A stretch of 7,908 nucleotides of DNA from Zoogloeaceae bacterium (GTDB lineage Bacteria; Pseudomonadota; Gammaproteobacteria; Burkholderiales; Rhodocyclaceae), in contig JAITEO010000266.1 of NCBI GenBank assembly GCA_031281985.1, positions 1 through 7,908 on the forward strand, read 5' to 3'. The first letter of the stretch is position 1; the number at the start of each line of letters is the position of its first letter. Position numbers and translations under genes: made by a program. Under the pieces are notes generated by a model, which made no database searches, had not been told where the DNA came from, and was given only the letters and a program-made list of their open reading frames with translations. Of this stretch, positions 6,062 through 7,908 are shown piece after piece.

Positions 6062-7902
6062 GGCGTCTGGTCTCCGGTAATGTCCAGCAAGCGTCGCGCC
6101 CAGGTTTCGATGAGGGCTTCGTCGTGTCCGGCGGGATGGTGTTTCAGGCCGAGGTGCAGGTATTCGTGCGCCAGGGTGCGGTGATCCTCGGCGCTTTTTA
6201 TCGCGCGCAGGTGAATGCGGTTCCGGTCCTGTTCGGAGAAGGGCATTCCCTGGGTCAACAGGCAGATTTGCGGCGTGGCGGGCGCTTCGAAACCGGGAAG
6301 TTCCTGTTGCAGCCGGGCGTTCCAGCGCGGCAGGCGCGCCGCCAGCCATTGTTCGGCGAGGGTGAAGCGCTGGCAGGCGATGCCCGCCGGATCATACATC
6401 GCGGCCAGGCTGGTGTGGGGAAAGGCGTCGCGCAGGATGATATCCCAGGGCGTCCCGGCGCGGCTGGCGGTGACGGCTTCCTTCCATGCCATGCGGTTCT
6501 TGCCGGGCGTACTCTGGTGGTAGCCGACGGGCGCGCCGTTCAATACCAGTTCGCTGGTGAATTGCGCGACCGCGCGCGCCGCGCGGCTGGCCGGGTTGGG
6601 CGAGACGCGCTGCCGGTTGCTGGCGTCGTCGATGAGAAGGCAATTGCCTTGCCGCCTTGCCTCGCGCAGCAGATACGAGCGGATGACGACGGACAAGGCG
6701 CGCGCGGCTTCTGTTTCGTTTGCGTCGGCTTCGCGGTCGAGGACGCGGGCGACGTAATCGTCGAGGGCAAACCGTCCCTCGATGCGCGGGCGGTCGTGTT
6801 CCATCGTCAGCGTCAGTTCGCCATTGGCGGTGAAGGGCAGCGTCACCTGGTTGGCGAAACGCGCGACGTGCCGTCCGTGCAGCGCGCCCGTGGCCGCTGG
6901 CGCGCCGCCGGATTTTTCCACGCGGACAAGCGGATAGCGGGCAAAGAAGCGCACCTGGACGCAACCCGGCGGGGAAGCGGGCGCGTGCGCCGGACGGGGA
7001 TTGTCGTCCGGCGGCGGCAGGGTATCCGCCAGCAGCTTGCCGTAGCGCGCCATCACCTGTTGCCCGGCGCCGTCGCCGGCAAACCAGATGGGCGTGCCGT
7101 CGGCGAGCCAGCCCGCGCCGCCGCCGTAGCGGGTCTTTTTATCCGCGAGGAACCAGGAAAAGGTCTTGACGCGCAGTTGGCTGCCCACATGGCGCACCAG
7201 GGCGTCCGTGCCGCCGTTTGCCGTGAAGGCGCGGGCGAGCAGTACGCTTGCCGCCTGTTCTCGCGCCGCGGCGGGGACCTGTGCCAGCGCCTCGAGGAGG
7301 CTTGCGGGCGTGACCTGCGTTTCCGGACGCATGCGCGCGAGATCGGGGAGCCAGTCCGCGCCTGCGCTGCGCGCCATCCAGAATTTCTTCCATTCCGCGG
7401 CCTGGATGTGGAGACGCTCCGGCATGAAAAAGAGGCCGCAGGAGCGCACCAGCGCCGCGTCCCGCTGGATGCGCCCGCCGGGATCGCAGCAATAGACTTC
7501 CTCCGCGCGCCTTGCCCGTGCGGCGGCGGAATGCCCCGGCGCGCTGGAACAGACGTAATCCGGCGCGTCTTGCCGGGTTTCGACGAGCCAGAGATAGACG
7601 AACAGCTTCCACAGACTGCCCAGCGGCACCTTGCGCTTCCAGAGCGGATCGTCCGCCGCGAGGGAGGAAGAGACGGGCGGATTGGGCGTCGTCTGGAAAT
7701 GCTGGGTCTTGCCATCCGCGTCAAAGGCATGCCACACCAGAAGCCGCGGATTTTCCCGATCCTGCCGGAGCGTCTCGAAAGCGGGCGTGGACGCAAAGGC
7801 CGCCTGCGCCGCCATGCCGCAGAGCAAGGAGAACACCCGCAAGCCATGCCGCAGCCCCGGCAGGCGTCGCCTTGAGGCGCAATCAAAAGGGAAGGATGCC
7901 AT
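6058..7902 (-). CDS. yfaQ: Exported YfaQ-like DUF2300 protein with transpeptidase-like, SpoIID-like and HExxH segments
   Basis: This 614-residue protein resembles E. coli YfaQ, whose function is unknown. A signal peptide with an Arg-rich n-region covers about 1-37 (cleavage after AFA). Three parts can be seen. (1) At about 60-285 is a serine-transpeptidase/beta-lactamase-like segment: PLGSLWKL carries S96xxK99, SCG at 154-156 could be the second motif, and KTFSW (246-250) with YGGGAGWL (259-266) the third, though the KTG box is degenerate. (2) At about 378-477 is a SpoIID-like segment with YVARVLDREA, in which Glu391 aligns with the SpoIID catalytic glutamate, then EAARALSVVIRSYLL. (3) HEYLH at 579-583 is a zinc-protease motif with nearby His588, His589, Glu595 and Glu599. 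Eight cysteines in the mature part suit an oxidising periplasm. E. coli YfaQ is about 550 residues. The frame stays open to the window edge and only 6 upstream bases are visible, so the start at 7902 is provisional. The family assignment is fairly sure; the activities are inferred. Confidence 0.85.
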   Translation of the reverse strand: MASFPFDCASRRRLPGLRHGLRVFSLLCGMAAQAAFASTPAFETLRQDRENPRLLVWHAFDADGKTQHFQTTPNPPVSSSLAADDPLWKRKVPLGSLWKLFVYLWLVETRQDAPDYVCSSAPGHSAAARARRAEEVYCCDPGGRIQRDAALVRSCGLFFMPERLHIQAAEWKKFWMARSAGADWLPDLARMRPETQVTPASLLEALAQVPAAAREQAASVLLARAFTANGGTDALVRHVGSQLRVKTFSWFLADKKTRYGGGAGWLADGTPIWFAGDGAGQQVMARYGKLLADTLPPPDDNPRPAHAPASPPGCVQVRFFARYPLVRVEKSGGAPAATGALHGRHVARFANQVTLPFTANGELTLTMEHDRPRIEGRFALDDYVARVLDREADANETEAARALSVVIRSYLLREARRQGNCLLIDDASNRQRVSPNPASRAARAVAQFTSELVLNGAPVGYHQSTPGKNRMAWKEAVTASRAGTPWDIILRDAFPHTSLAAMYDPAGIACQRFTLAEQWLAARLPRWNARLQQELPGFEAPATPQICLLTQGMPFSEQDRNRIHLRAIKSAEDHRTLAHEYLHLGLKHHPAGHDEALIETWARRLLDITGDQTP

Positions 7903-7908
7903 GTTGAG

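Noticed and set aside
6043..7875. 610-codon plus-strand open frame opposite the YfaQ-like gene
   Set aside because: The minus-strand frame has a signal peptide, recognisable family motifs and ATGA coupling to its neighbour. The plus frame is Arg/Gly/Ala-rich with no domain.

Overview
The window is GC-rich chromosomal DNA from a Gram-negative bacterium. It is probably a betaproteobacterium and possibly a gammaproteobacterium. The grounds are a PpsR-type regulator close to the proteobacterial form, NadC, a LysM-bearing MltD transglycosylase, and a YfaQ/YfaP secreted-protein cluster of the kind known in enterobacteria. Six genes are essentially complete, and a seventh may begin at the left edge. 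I see no tRNA, rRNA, CRISPR array, prophage or transposase gene.

Left part (1-2830): nadC (NAD biosynthesis, minus strand) and an mltD-like lytic transglycosylase (plus strand) are divergent. About 277 bases separate them, holding a clear TATAAT box for mltD and a short palindromic repeat. Just past the nadC stop, a strong Shine-Dalgarno sequence and an ATG suggest that another gene follows nadC and runs off the window.

Middle (2831-4428): ppsR, the bifunctional regulator of PEP synthase, lies alone on the minus strand, convergent with mltD. Both of its flanks are filled with repeats. Three related copies of a small non-coding element occur at 1017-1084, 2915-3024 and 4014-4253. The first and third are bounded by ATCCAAAG...CTTTGGAT inverted ends. 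An array of seven 7-bp units abuts the ppsR stop codon. A probable two-way terminator lies at 4333-4363.

Right part (4429-7902): a tightly packed minus-strand operon encodes three exported proteins: a YfaQ-like protein (DUF2300) and two tandem YfaP-like paralogues (DUF2135). The first two genes overlap by 4 bases (ATGA) and the last two are 10 bases apart. In E. coli, yfaQ and yfaP follow yfaT and the alpha-2-macroglobulin gene yfaS, so relatives of those may lie beyond the right edge. The YfaQ-like protein is the most interesting item here. By eye it has a PBP/beta-lactamase-like SxxK segment, a SpoIID-like segment with the expected catalytic glutamate, and a C-terminal HExxH motif. Together these suggest an uncharacterised periplasmic machine acting on peptidoglycan or protein. 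This functional reading is inference; the families themselves are already catalogued.
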